Shown one piece after another: positions 53,450-62,445 of a DNA stretch of 64,000 nt. The stretch is taken from positions 1-64,000 of the forward strand of contig JADYYF010000042.1 of NCBI GenBank assembly GCA_020853795.1, given 5' to 3'. The position numbers and the translations under genes are program-made. The stretch comes from Candidatus Zixiibacteriota bacterium (GTDB lineage Bacteria; Zixibacteria; MSB-5A5; CAIYYT01). Each line of letters starts with the position of its first letter. Position 1 is the stretch's first letter. The notes below the pieces were generated by a model. That model ran no database searches. It worked only from the letters and a program-made list of their open reading frames with translations, and had not been told where the DNA came from.

Positions 53450-55822
53450 CTATGCCTCGTTCCCAACGGTAACGATGCGACTCATTGACGGGTCAGGTGC
53501 GATGATGCCGTCGGCACGACTGACGCGCAAGACCCAGACGGCACCGTCGAAGGTCAGGTCGACATACTGCAGCGGATGAGCTGCGCGAAAGAGCTCGCCT
53601 CCATTGAACTTCAGTCGTGAAGCGTTGACAAGGACAATGTGCGCGGCTTCCAGCGGGCCGAAAGAGGCATAGCCGAATTCCGCGTCGGTATCAAGGCGCT
53701 GGTCCGGGCTTTCTTCGAAGCGGAAAAGATAGAACTGCTCGGCCTCGTTTTCCGGGGCGTTGGTTTGCGTTCGTTCGTAGAGTTGTGCCGGTTCTGCGCC
53801 GCTTCGACGGCCGGGAGCAGCAGCTCCGGGAAGCAGTACCCAGCCGAGGTGAGTCTCTCTGGCGAAGTGGGCAATGACGCGCAACGATCCGCCCCAGTGT
53901 CCGCGGCCATAATCGATTGGTACCCAGGAATTGGTCATCTCGACATCGCAGGAATAGAGACCAAAAGGAAGTATCGTCAGGCTGGATCGCCGACCGGCAA
54001 TGATGCCGGTCTTTTCCTTCCACTGTATCGGTTGCGCGGCACGAAAATCCCAGGCCGCCTGCACCGGCTTCTGCGCAATTACAGAATCGGCTACCAGCCA
54101 GCCGCCTTCGCTCAGGAAAATCACCGCGCGCTCCAACTCGACCAAGTTCCCGCCATCAAGATTTACCGAATATGCGGCGCGGAAGTATTCCGACGCGTCA
54201 CAGCGCAAATAGGCGGACAGTCGACAAGCCGGCTGGGCTGTCCAGGCAAATACGTCCTCCGGATCGTAATACTCGGCGCCAAAAATGCGCGGACCGTTAT
54301 GGGCCAGGCACGAACGGAATTGATTGCGGCCGGCCCGATTACCGGTGTAGCTATACGTGCCGGGGTCGATTAACAGCGCATCTTCGCCGACAGCGATCTC
54401 CAGGTGCAGGTGATCGGCGTGCGAATGCGGCGAATCCAGATAGCCAAACCGGCCGAACTGGAACACCGAATAGCAGTCTTGAGCACGCGACACTAACAGA
54501 CCGCTGTCCTTCAGCAGTGCTGATGCGATTTGTTCGCCGCTTCCAACCGTCTCCGCTTTGGGGGCAAGCCAGAAGGCTTCGAGTGAAACTGCTTCATCCG
54601 CCTGATGAATGCCAAGATAACGGGTGGCGGCGGTCAGAATCGGCGAGTAGTCTTGGGCCGCCGGCCGCGAGAGAAAGTAAAGGCGGCCGCCATCGTCATC
54701 GCCGATCGCCGGCCAGCGGCCGTCGGGGCGCTGCAGAAGGCGCAGGGTTTCGACCATTCCCGTCAACCGTCGGCGGACAGCCGGCGGCAGAGGATCGCCG
54801 TTGCGCTCGGCCAGAAGGAGGAACGACAGTGTAAATTCCAGCGCATAGGCATGATAACAGGTCGTCATTTCCGCGTGCAGGTCGTCGTGAGTGAATTGGC
54901 GATCAAGCTCCTGGAGGAGCAGCCGACGGCCACATGAGCGCCATTCGGCGGCTTCGCAAAATTCGGGAAACACCGTACCGAGGAGGTATAGGCCGTAGGC
55001 TTCACCCAATAGATGCGTATTGGGCGCGAAATAGACCGAAAGATGATCACGCAGGAAGCGGCCGCTTATATGAAGCAGCCGATACGCGTCCGCCGCCACC
55101 GCAGGCGTGACCGACTCGCTCCCGCGGAAGGCGAAGACCGCCCACGCGACCGACTGTGCGCGAAACGCAAACTCGAGCGCGGAACAGAAGTTGATCCCGT
55201 GATAGTCGCGATTGTGTCGGTTCCAATCGGACAATAATGTCCAAAAGTGCGCCGAAAACTGCTCTTCGCCAGTCAGGAGGTAGGCTTGCGCCAAGTCATA
55301 CACAAACTGCAGGCGCGACAGCTCCCAGATGATCTTCGAATCGCCGGCAAGATCGGAGTCTAAATACGGAACCTCGGCATAAAACGCCTCCGGCGCCGAC
55401 CGACGCGCGTCGGGGTCGAAATTCCACGAGGTCGGCGATCCATAAGAAATCGGCGGCCGGTGAAAAACCGGAAAGGAGCCTTGGAGAATGCTATGGGCAT
55501 AATCCTGGATTCGGGCCTGATCATCCGGCGCGTGACGACGGACGAATTCCGGAAACTCGGTCGATCGCGAGAACCCGGGAAAGAAGCGAGCTGGGTCCTT
55601 GTCTCGCAGCGCCTGCCGGAGATCGAGGCTCTCGACGCCACCGTAAGTACGCGAGAACGCTTCCGTGAAAATCTCACGATAGTTCTCGGGACAGAACCAC
55701 GAACGCCCGGCAGCATGATGTCGGCGTTCGCGCCGGCGGTTCAGTTGTTCGCGCGCCCGAAACGTCAATTCACGGAAATTGCCCGCGGCGACCTTGCGCA
55801 GCACTTTGGCGAATTTGCTCAT
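53450..55822 (-). CDS. heparinase II/III-family polysaccharide lyase-like protein
   Basis: 790 residues from ATG 55822 (ATGA overlap with the GT4 stop). The N-terminal half is an alpha-toroid (NFDPDARRSAPEAFYAEVPY, WELSRLQFVYDLAQAYLLTG, NTHLLGEAYGLYLLGTVFPE with the catalytic-type Asn-His pair, TCYHAYALEFTLSFLL). The C-terminal half is the beta-sandwich of the heparinase II/III C domain (SPHSHADHLHLEIAVGEDAL, DPGTYSYTG, NGPRIFG). Lyases of this class cut uronate-containing polymers by beta-elimination, as alginate or heparan lyases do. Inside a biosynthetic locus it probably trims or clears the polymer, as AlgL does for alginate. I see no signal peptide, which is odd for that role. Confidence 0.9.
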   Translation of the reverse strand: MSKFAKVLRKVAAGNFRELTFRAREQLNRRRERRHHAAGRSWFCPENYREIFTEAFSRTYGGVESLDLRQALRDKDPARFFPGFSRSTEFPEFVRRHAPDDQARIQDYAHSILQGSFPVFHRPPISYGSPTSWNFDPDARRSAPEAFYAEVPYLDSDLAGDSKIIWELSRLQFVYDLAQAYLLTGEEQFSAHFWTLLSDWNRHNRDYHGINFCSALEFAFRAQSVAWAVFAFRGSESVTPAVAADAYRLLHISGRFLRDHLSVYFAPNTHLLGEAYGLYLLGTVFPEFCEAAEWRSCGRRLLLQELDRQFTHDDLHAEMTTCYHAYALEFTLSFLLLAERNGDPLPPAVRRRLTGMVETLRLLQRPDGRWPAIGDDDGGRLYFLSRPAAQDYSPILTAATRYLGIHQADEAVSLEAFWLAPKAETVGSGEQIASALLKDSGLLVSRAQDCYSVFQFGRFGYLDSPHSHADHLHLEIAVGEDALLIDPGTYSYTGNRAGRNQFRSCLAHNGPRIFGAEYYDPEDVFAWTAQPACRLSAYLRCDASEYFRAAYSVNLDGGNLVELERAVIFLSEGGWLVADSVIAQKPVQAAWDFRAAQPIQWKEKTGIIAGRRSSLTILPFGLYSCDVEMTNSWVPIDYGRGHWGGSLRVIAHFARETHLGWVLLPGAAAPGRRSGAEPAQLYERTQTNAPENEAEQFYLFRFEESPDQRLDTDAEFGYASFGPLEAAHIVLVNASRLKFNGGELFRAAHPLQYVDLTFDGAVWVLRVSRADGIIAPDPSMSRIVTVGNEA

Positions 55823-56925
55823 GTTCGGCCAAGCACCTTCAAGTAGACGCCGGCCCATTGCTCGCGCACCTGCTCCCAGCTGAAGCGGGCAGCGTCGGCG
55901 CGGCCGCCGGCGATGATTGCCGCACGCAGTTGCGAATCTTCCATAACTGTAACTAGTGCCTGCGCCAGCGCATCGTCGTCACGCATTGCGCACAGCAGGC
56001 CGTTCTCCCGATCGCGCACGACATACGGAATGCCGCCGGCATTGGTCGTGACGACCGGCAGGCCGCAGTAGAAAGCCTCAATGATCGCGACCGGCATGTT
56101 GTCGATGACAGAGGCGTTCAGGAAAATGTCGGCTTCGTCGAACAGACGGGCCATGGCTTCGCGCTCGACTCGACCGGTGAAGGTCACTCCCGCGATTCTT
56201 TCCTCGGCAACCAAGCGGCGCAGGTGTTTCTCGTCGGAGCCGCTGCCGACAATCTTGATTGTGGCCTGTGGATAGCGGTCGCGGAAGCGGGCAAACGCGC
56301 GCAGAGCCGTTTCGATATCGTACAGCGGTTCGAGGTTGCGCGCCACCAGCACCCGTGGCGCGACGCTCGCGCGATCGCGGAATTTGAAAATGTTGAAGTC
56401 GGAGATGTTGAAGATCGCCTCCGCTCGAAAGCCGTGCCGGCCGAAGATTTCGACCAGGTATCCTGAAGGCACAACGATCAGGTCGGCCTTGCGAATGATC
56501 CGATGGCAGCTTCGCCGCCAGCGCGTAAGGTGGTCGTCGGCCTCACCGGAACGGTAGTTGAGAATGCACCTCTTGCCGAAGAGCTTGGCGATCAAAATCG
56601 CCGGCGCCGGCGCCAGCAGAAACGACAAGTACGAAGCGCTGAAGACGTGGATGACATCATGACGCGGAATGCGCTGCAGCAGCCCGCCAAGGTAGAAGAC
56701 CGAGACGATCACCGTACGCAGATACTTGATGCGCGTCAGATAGTTCAGCGGCCACCACGGAACCGGATCGTGCGGCTGGAAATCTGCAGCGACGTCTTCT
56801 CGGCGGAAGTTGCGCAGCAGGAGGTCGGCCTGCACGGCCTGGCCGCCCATGATGTTGAGCGACGGCGCAACAATGAGTATGCGCACGCCATTCAAGCGCT
56901 CACTGATAGGCCTAACGGCGGACAT
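55819..56925 (-). CDS. family 4 glycosyltransferase
   Basis: 368 residues from ATG 56925, overlapping the CapK-like gene by 14 nt; an ATG 18 nt upstream and a GTG (before RILIVAPSLN) are alternatives. GT-B marks: RILIVAPSLNIMGGQAVQAD, ILNYRSGEADDH, VPSGYLVEIFGRHG, KIVGSGSDEKHLRRL and NASVIDNMPVAIIEAFYCGL leading to the donor-site Glu pair. It is one of four glycosyltransferases of the locus. Confidence 0.9.
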   Translation of the reverse strand: MSAVRPISERLNGVRILIVAPSLNIMGGQAVQADLLLRNFRREDVAADFQPHDPVPWWPLNYLTRIKYLRTVIVSVFYLGGLLQRIPRHDVIHVFSASYLSFLLAPAPAILIAKLFGKRCILNYRSGEADDHLTRWRRSCHRIIRKADLIVVPSGYLVEIFGRHGFRAEAIFNISDFNIFKFRDRASVAPRVLVARNLEPLYDIETALRAFARFRDRYPQATIKIVGSGSDEKHLRRLVAEERIAGVTFTGRVEREAMARLFDEADIFLNASVIDNMPVAIIEAFYCGLPVVTTNAGGIPYVVRDRENGLLCAMRDDDALAQALVTVMEDSQLRAAIIAGGRADAARFSWEQVREQWAGVYLKVLGRT

Positions 56926-58279
56926 TGCACTCGCTCGTAACATAACGGTACTTGCCGGACTTGTCGTACTTCAACTCCCCAACCGCCTGATAATCAATCG
57001 TCACTGCTCCCCCTAGAAGCCCTTCCAGCCGTGATCGAAAGCGGCTCTTAACGTCATCCGCGATCACTGCACCGGACAAGTGGCGGACCCGAAACGCCTG
57101 CGGCGCGGTCTGCACAACCTGCACCTTCTGTTGCAGGCCGCTGGTGCGAAGCGCCATGATGATCGCCTCCCCGGCGATTCGCGCACCGTCCGGACGGATG
57201 ATCAAATCAACCACGCGGCCGCCGACCGCCGTGATCCGCCGCCAACTGGATTCGGCGGCGGGAGATGCCGCTTCGAGCTTGACCAAATCGCCAGTGCGGT
57301 ATCGAATCAGCGGCATGGCAAGATTGTAGAGATCGGTAACCACCAGCTCGCCCATGCCGTTCCCCGCGACTGTCCGGCCTTGCTCGTCAAGGACCTCCAA
57401 GTAGTATGTCGGCTCGAAGACGACCATTCCGTTGTGTTCCGGCCCCGCAGCAGCGACGGTGCCGATCTCGCGCGCGCCATAACGCTCGTAGGTATCACAG
57501 GCAAAGACCGCACGAAACAGCTCGCGTTGCCAATCATACGTCGGTTCGGCAGTGGTGATGATGCGCAGCACCGGCGGCACGTGAGCGCCAGACTCGCGAA
57601 TCTGCTCGGCAATGACGGCGAGCATGTTCGGATAGGCATAGATGGCGTCCGGACGATGCGTCTGCAATTGCCTGATAAACGCAACTATCGCTTCCCGACC
57701 GGCGTCGAAACTGTAGAAATAGATCGCACGCTCGGACAAGAAGTTGGCCAGGCGCCCCTTAAGGGAGGCGACCTGATCAACGTCGATCGGTGAACCCCAG
57801 ACCCAGGCGCGTTTGGTTCCCGGGAGGATTTCGAGGCGTGCATTGAAAAAGTAGTCCTGCGCCCGTCGCACGGCCGTCACGTCACGATCGCGATAAAACG
57901 TCAACGGCACGCCGCTGGAGCCGCCGGTGGAAGACTCGATCAACTGTTCGCGCGGGAAGGCGTTCGACAGGATGCGATCCATCTGCTGATTCAGATCATC
58001 CTTGTCCAGCAACGGCAGGACACGAATGTCATCGCAGTTCTGGATCGTGCCCGCACTCAATCCGACGGCAGCCAGACGGTCGCGATGGAATGGCGACGTA
58101 GCCGCCGCGTGGCGCAACAACAGGCGGAGTTTCTCAAGACGATGGCGTTCGAGCTCTTCCGGAGAAGCGCCCCAGAATCGCCGCAGATCTCGATAGTGAC
58201 GTAACAGGGCGGACTCCCCGCGGTACGCCAGCAGAAGCGGGTACCCAATCGAGCGCACGAATCGATTCGCCAGGCTCAT
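56912..58279 (-). CDS. CapK/PaaK-like adenylate-forming enzyme (second of a tandem pair)
   Basis: 455 residues from ATG 58279 (ATGA overlap with the first copy). Adenylate-forming signatures: P-loop ESSTGGSSGVPLTFYRDRD, YERYGAREIGTVAA, RYRTGDLVKLE and DKSGKYRYVTSECNV at the end. The CapK subgroup occurs in capsule and exopolysaccharide loci, where it may activate a small carboxylic acid for attachment to the polymer. Two complete copies stand side by side here, differing enough that each may have its own substrate. Confidence 0.88.
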   Translation of the reverse strand: MSLANRFVRSIGYPLLLAYRGESALLRHYRDLRRFWGASPEELERHRLEKLRLLLRHAAATSPFHRDRLAAVGLSAGTIQNCDDIRVLPLLDKDDLNQQMDRILSNAFPREQLIESSTGGSSGVPLTFYRDRDVTAVRRAQDYFFNARLEILPGTKRAWVWGSPIDVDQVASLKGRLANFLSERAIYFYSFDAGREAIVAFIRQLQTHRPDAIYAYPNMLAVIAEQIRESGAHVPPVLRIITTAEPTYDWQRELFRAVFACDTYERYGAREIGTVAAAGPEHNGMVVFEPTYYLEVLDEQGRTVAGNGMGELVVTDLYNLAMPLIRYRTGDLVKLEAASPAAESSWRRITAVGGRVVDLIIRPDGARIAGEAIIMALRTSGLQQKVQVVQTAPQAFRVRHLSGAVIADDVKSRFRSRLEGLLGGAVTIDYQAVGELKYDKSGKYRYVTSECNVRR

Positions 58280-59685
58280 GCTTTCGGCTCCGGCTTGATT
58301 TCGCAAATAGAGAATCGGTACTTCCCTGATGCTTCGCGTGGGATCTCCGGCACCTGGTGGAATTCAATTGACATGTCCGCACCGAAAAAGTGCCGCACCT
58401 TCTCTCGCACCAATTGGCGCGATTCTTCGGTGAAGTCAGGTCCGGTCACCAAGTTGAATTCCAGCCGATCCCTGACGCATTGCACGATCTGCGCTTGCCT
58501 GATCCCAGGAACCTGCGCGGCCAGGTAGATGGTGAGCGCCGCGCCGGAGACTCTGCGTCCGTCGGGAGCGAGCAGGAAGTCAGTAGTACGGCCAGCCACC
58601 ATTTTCATTTTCGGCAACGTCACCCCGCAAGGGCACTCTTCCTCGGGGGCCGCTGCACCGACGTCACCGATCTGGTAGCGAATGAAGGGAAACGCCAGAT
58701 TGCCGAGCACGGTGACCAGGATCTCACCCGACTCTCCGGGTGCGACAGTCTTCCCGCCGGCTACAAATTCCAGATGCAGATAATCGGCGCCGATGTGCAG
58801 TCCATTGTGAGCCGAGCATTCCGAGGCAATGACCGAGGTCTCGCGCGATCCGTAGCGATCGAAGACTTTCACGCCGAAATGGCCCTCAATGAGTTCACGG
58901 TTTTCCGACGTCAACACCTCCGCCGAGGTGATGATCGTGCGCGGCGGCGGCAGTTCAATTTGACTGGCTTTCAGAAAATTGACAACGAGCGCCAGGGAGT
59001 TGGCATAGGCCAGGATCACCGAAGGTCGAAACCGTAGGTAGCGCCCGACGAATTCGCGCAGGCGCACATCGGAGAGATCGGAGCTGTCAAGAATCAACTG
59101 GCGGTCGATCAGCGTGTTGCGTAGACGGGCCTTCACCGAATTCAATGCCGACAGGTCGGTCTGGTGGCCCCAGATCAGGGCGGTCTTGTCGCCGCGGCGG
59201 TAACCGGCCCAGAGATTGTGGCGGAGCGTGGCGGCTTGCCGTTGCTCCCAGCGTTCTCTCTCATGATAGAAGACAATCGGCGCGCCGGTGGAACCGCCAG
59301 TGCGGTTCTCGATCAGATCCGATCGCTGGAATTGATTGGAAATCAGCCGCTCGCGATTTGCCTGGATGTCGGCCTTGGTCAGCGGCGGGATGACTGCCAG
59401 ATCATCAAAATCGCGTAAGGTCGCGGGGTCGAAGCCAGCCGCGCGGAAGCGGTCGCGGAAGAAGGCGACATGGTGGTCGGCATGCAGGAGCACTTCGCGC
59501 AAACGTCGCAGCCGAAGATCCCGCAGGTGGTCGCGCGAGAGGCGTTCGCTCTTGCGCAACTCCTTAAGTATGGCCAGTTCCCGGCTGCCGCGTCGGAGTG
59601 CCAGCAGCGGGTAGAGGATATCAGAGACGACTTTCTGGTACACTTGGTATTCGACCGTCCATGCACTTGCTGCCCGCGGCGCCAT
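58276..59685 (-). CDS. CapK/PaaK-like adenylate-forming enzyme (first of a tandem pair)
   Basis: 469 residues; the ATG at 59685 lacks a clear ribosome site, so the start is uncertain by a few codons. Motifs: ENRTGGSTGAPIVFYHERE (P-loop), VFDRYGSRETSVIASECSA, FIRYQIGDVGAA, a CPCG cysteine pair, and ASGKYRFSICEI. It resembles the second copy in layout (tail ending SGKYRF/Y) and is about 15 residues longer. It presumably activates an acyl group for polymer decoration. Confidence 0.87.
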   Translation of the reverse strand: MAPRAASAWTVEYQVYQKVVSDILYPLLALRRGSRELAILKELRKSERLSRDHLRDLRLRRLREVLLHADHHVAFFRDRFRAAGFDPATLRDFDDLAVIPPLTKADIQANRERLISNQFQRSDLIENRTGGSTGAPIVFYHERERWEQRQAATLRHNLWAGYRRGDKTALIWGHQTDLSALNSVKARLRNTLIDRQLILDSSDLSDVRLREFVGRYLRFRPSVILAYANSLALVVNFLKASQIELPPPRTIITSAEVLTSENRELIEGHFGVKVFDRYGSRETSVIASECSAHNGLHIGADYLHLEFVAGGKTVAPGESGEILVTVLGNLAFPFIRYQIGDVGAAAPEEECPCGVTLPKMKMVAGRTTDFLLAPDGRRVSGAALTIYLAAQVPGIRQAQIVQCVRDRLEFNLVTGPDFTEESRQLVREKVRHFFGADMSIEFHQVPEIPREASGKYRFSICEIKPEPKA

Positions 59686-59787
59686 CGGATCCAGACCGCA
59701 GACTCATGCTGCCAGAGATATAGCACGTCCCAATGCCGTGCGGCAAAGGCAAAATGCAGATTCAGGATTCGAATCGAGGGAGCTGGA

Positions 59788-60861
59788 TCAGGCTTTGAAG
59801 CCGAAGGAAATCGATTTCTTCGGGCAGGTGCGGATGCACTCGCCACAGGAGGTGCAATCCGGCAAGCCAAGCGAATCGCCCTTGAGCAGCGGTTTGATTG
59901 TCGGACACGGAGACTTGATCACACAAACGCCGCAATCATTGCAGGTCTGGCGATTGATACGCACCCGGGCCGGCGCGATCTTCTCCAACAACCAACTGAA
60001 CGCACCGATGGGGCAAATCAGATAGCAGAATGGCCGATAGAGTGCCAGGCTGGCGAGCACCAGGATCGGCATAGTGATCCAGAAAAGCGTGTTGAAGGTC
60101 CAGTGCAGGTATTCAAAGTAATTGATCGGGTCGTAGACGCTGTATGCGGAATAGGCCTTCCAGAGCGGCGTGCCGGCCATGCCGGTCTCCGCTCCGAGGG
60201 CATCCATGTATGATTTCGCCCAGAAGAACGTCAGGAAGAACATTACCAGCAGCATGAAGCGCACGGCATTAAAGGCGGTGAAATTGAACTGCTTGATTCG
60301 CCATTTGACCGGAATCTTGTTGATCAATTCTTGAAACGCTCCCAGCGGACAGACCCAGCCGCAGAACAGCTTACGGCCGATCAGGCTCGGCACGAAGATG
60401 ATCAGGAAAAAGGTCAGGAAACCGACAAACCACTCGCCGTGCGTGAAGCGGAACATAAATAACTTGGTCACGGCGCACATCGGACTTGGATGCAGCGGAA
60501 AGATCTGATCACTCCCAAACACCACGAAGATCACCGCCAGACCGACCAAGCGCACCCAGAGGTTTATCGCCCGCGCAAAGAGCAGGATCAACCCGGCCGC
60601 CATCAAGCCCAGCATCGTCAGATACTTCGGCGCCGACATAATGGTCCAAATCGTCGGTTCCGCTTCTTGTTGGTCACCATGCGTGGGACTTGCCGTAGTC
60701 GCTGAAGATGCTGCCGTATCGGCGGGGGTTTGGTGACTGTGCTCGGCCGCGGGATCGCTCGGCCCGGACTCGGTCGCTTGCGCCAGCAAGGCAGGAGTGA
60801 GATTCGCGAGGAACAGAGCCATCACGAAGATGAGAGCGGTACGTGCGAGAAGTCTGGTCAC
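59788..60861 (-). CDS. NapH/NosR-like 4Fe-4S membrane protein
   Basis: 357 residues, GTG start directly after a promoter. An N-terminal signal or TM helix, then a low-complexity stretch (about 30-70, rich in Thr, Ala, Ser, His and Asp), then TM segments, the two CxxxCP motifs FCGWVCPLGAFQE and YLICPIGAFSW, and two ferredoxin-type clusters (CNDCGVCVIKSPCP and CTSCGECIRTCP) near the C-terminus. NapH/NosR/CcoG-like proteins pass electrons from quinol to a periplasmic or cytoplasmic partner. No reductase partner is nearby; it lies between a Wzy-like gene and a CapK pair, which is unusual. Confidence 0.9.
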   Translation of the reverse strand: MTRLLARTALIFVMALFLANLTPALLAQATESGPSDPAAEHSHQTPADTAASSATTASPTHGDQQEAEPTIWTIMSAPKYLTMLGLMAAGLILLFARAINLWVRLVGLAVIFVVFGSDQIFPLHPSPMCAVTKLFMFRFTHGEWFVGFLTFFLIIFVPSLIGRKLFCGWVCPLGAFQELINKIPVKWRIKQFNFTAFNAVRFMLLVMFFLTFFWAKSYMDALGAETGMAGTPLWKAYSAYSVYDPINYFEYLHWTFNTLFWITMPILVLASLALYRPFCYLICPIGAFSWLLEKIAPARVRINRQTCNDCGVCVIKSPCPTIKPLLKGDSLGLPDCTSCGECIRTCPKKSISFGFKA

Positions 60862-60898
60862 ATTGACAAGAATATCAATATTGAGGGTTTGGTCAATG
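60861..60898 (-). promoter_or_regulatory. promoter covered by a nested dyad, candidate operator
   Basis: On the minus strand TTGACC (60896-60891), 16-nt spacer, TATTCT (60874-60869), 7 nt to the GTG at 60861. Around one centre (60879.5) lie the palindrome TCAATATTGA (60875-60884) and outer arms CATTGAC / GTCAATG (60861-60867 and 60892-60898), each separated by exactly 7 nt. No Shine-Dalgarno is seen, so the mRNA may be leaderless. Confidence 0.5.
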
Positions 60899-60933
60899 CA
60901 AAAATCGAAGGATTTGCCGAGCGCGCAGGCACG

Positions 60934-62370
60934 TCAACGAGGTGACGCAGCTGACGGTGCGTCTTGGGATACCTGGTCGCTCAAGACCTTGGCCGTCAGA
61001 GTCATCAAGACCAAGGTCAGGGCCGCCGAGGAGTACCAATGGCCGCGGAACAGCGAGTGGCCGAACATCGCTGTCACAAAGAGGATATAGGTCGCAGTGG
61101 TAATCGAGTGCGATACCCAAACCAGAAAGTGTTCAGGTTTTCCGGCCTTGGCCAACTGCCGTCGCAATCGGACATTGGTAGCGATCATATACCAGACCAG
61201 CGAACCAAAGGTAACAACTCCCAGAACGCCCATCTCGGCAATCAACTGGATGTACATGTTGTGCGGGCGCAGATAGGAACGCGTCTCGGAGTACTCGCCT
61301 GAGCCGTAAGCATAGGGAAAGCCGTCGACGCCGATGCCGGTCAGCGGATTGGCCTTGAACATTCCCCAGCCTGCTTTCCAGGCATCCAGACGCCCCTGCG
61401 TCGAGGAGTCCTTCTCTTCGGCGAAAATCGTTGAATAGCGTTCCTGATATTGTGGTGGCAGAGCGAACCAGGATGCGATCAGCACCAGGACGGCAATCAC
61501 GCCGCTGATTGCTTTCCGCTTGGACAACAGCCAAACAAAGAGCGCGGCGGCGACAAGCCCGATCACGCCGGAACGTGAGCCGGTGATCGCAATTGTGAAG
61601 ATGGCGGCGGTCAGAAACACCAGCGGTACCAGGCGCAAAAGGACATTGCGCACCCAGAAGAGCGAAAAGTACAGAAATGGGATTCCGAGCAGCAAATTGA
61701 CCGCCAGCGTGTTCGGATCGGTTCCGGTCAGGCCGGCCGCACGCTCGATTCCCTGCGCAATCACCAGAGTGCCGGAGAAGTAGCCGATCGCCGAACTGAT
61801 CGCATTGTAGCCGGTCGCCAACATCATCAGCCACACGAATCCCTTGAGGCGGAACTCAGTCGTGAGGATGTTGATCAGGAGCAGGTAATAGACATATACC
61901 CAGAGGAAATCCATGATGAACTGCAGTGAATCCGATTTCCAGAAGGCCAGCGGTACGGTGGCAAACATCGCGGCAATGAAGAAGAGGAAATGGCGCGACA
62001 TTCGATCACGGCCGAAATTGAACGACTCGCCGCTGTACTTCTTGTGGATCAGAGTCGACAGCAGCAGTCCGGAAGCGATGGCTCGCGCCGGATGCAGGGG
62101 GGCCAACGAGGTAAACAGCTCCTCGGGGCGAACGACAATGTCGATGTAGTAGCAGATCAGCCCGATATACGGATAAAGAGCGATCAACACGCCGACCAGC
62201 AGCGCCGCCAGCGCGCCGGCGATGAACGCGGGTTTGGCAAACAGCACCAAGATCCCGACCGCGACCGCCACCAGCGCATAGACGGCAATGATGACTCCGT
62301 GTCCCGTAATCAGCCGCGGCGGCGGTTCCGGCACGGAGTAACTCCCGGTTCGCTCTTGCTCGGTTTGCAT
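60934..62370 (-). CDS. O-antigen ligase/polymerase-like protein (Wzy_C family)
   Basis: 478 residues from ATG 62370. About 11 hydrophobic segments, the family motif TGSRSGVIGLVAAALF, and the large periplasmic loop with TGIGVDGFPYAYGSGEYSET followed by RPHNMYIQLIAEMGVLG carrying the catalytic-type His. Members polymerise or ligate polyprenyl-linked repeat units on the periplasmic side. First gene of the exopolysaccharide locus; whether it polymerises the uronate polymer or attaches it to a lipid cannot be told. It lies 75 nt after rdgB. Confidence 0.88.
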   Translation of the reverse strand: MQTEQERTGSYSVPEPPPRLITGHGVIIAVYALVAVAVGILVLFAKPAFIAGALAALLVGVLIALYPYIGLICYYIDIVVRPEELFTSLAPLHPARAIASGLLLSTLIHKKYSGESFNFGRDRMSRHFLFFIAAMFATVPLAFWKSDSLQFIMDFLWVYVYYLLLINILTTEFRLKGFVWLMMLATGYNAISSAIGYFSGTLVIAQGIERAAGLTGTDPNTLAVNLLLGIPFLYFSLFWVRNVLLRLVPLVFLTAAIFTIAITGSRSGVIGLVAAALFVWLLSKRKAISGVIAVLVLIASWFALPPQYQERYSTIFAEEKDSSTQGRLDAWKAGWGMFKANPLTGIGVDGFPYAYGSGEYSETRSYLRPHNMYIQLIAEMGVLGVVTFGSLVWYMIATNVRLRRQLAKAGKPEHFLVWVSHSITTATYILFVTAMFGHSLFRGHWYSSAALTLVLMTLTAKVLSDQVSQDAPSAASPR

Positions 62371-62445
62371 CAAGTAGAATGTAACTCCGATGAGAAGTGA
62401 ACGGCAAGAAACAAGTGGCCTCGGTTCGAGACGCAGGATCGCCGG

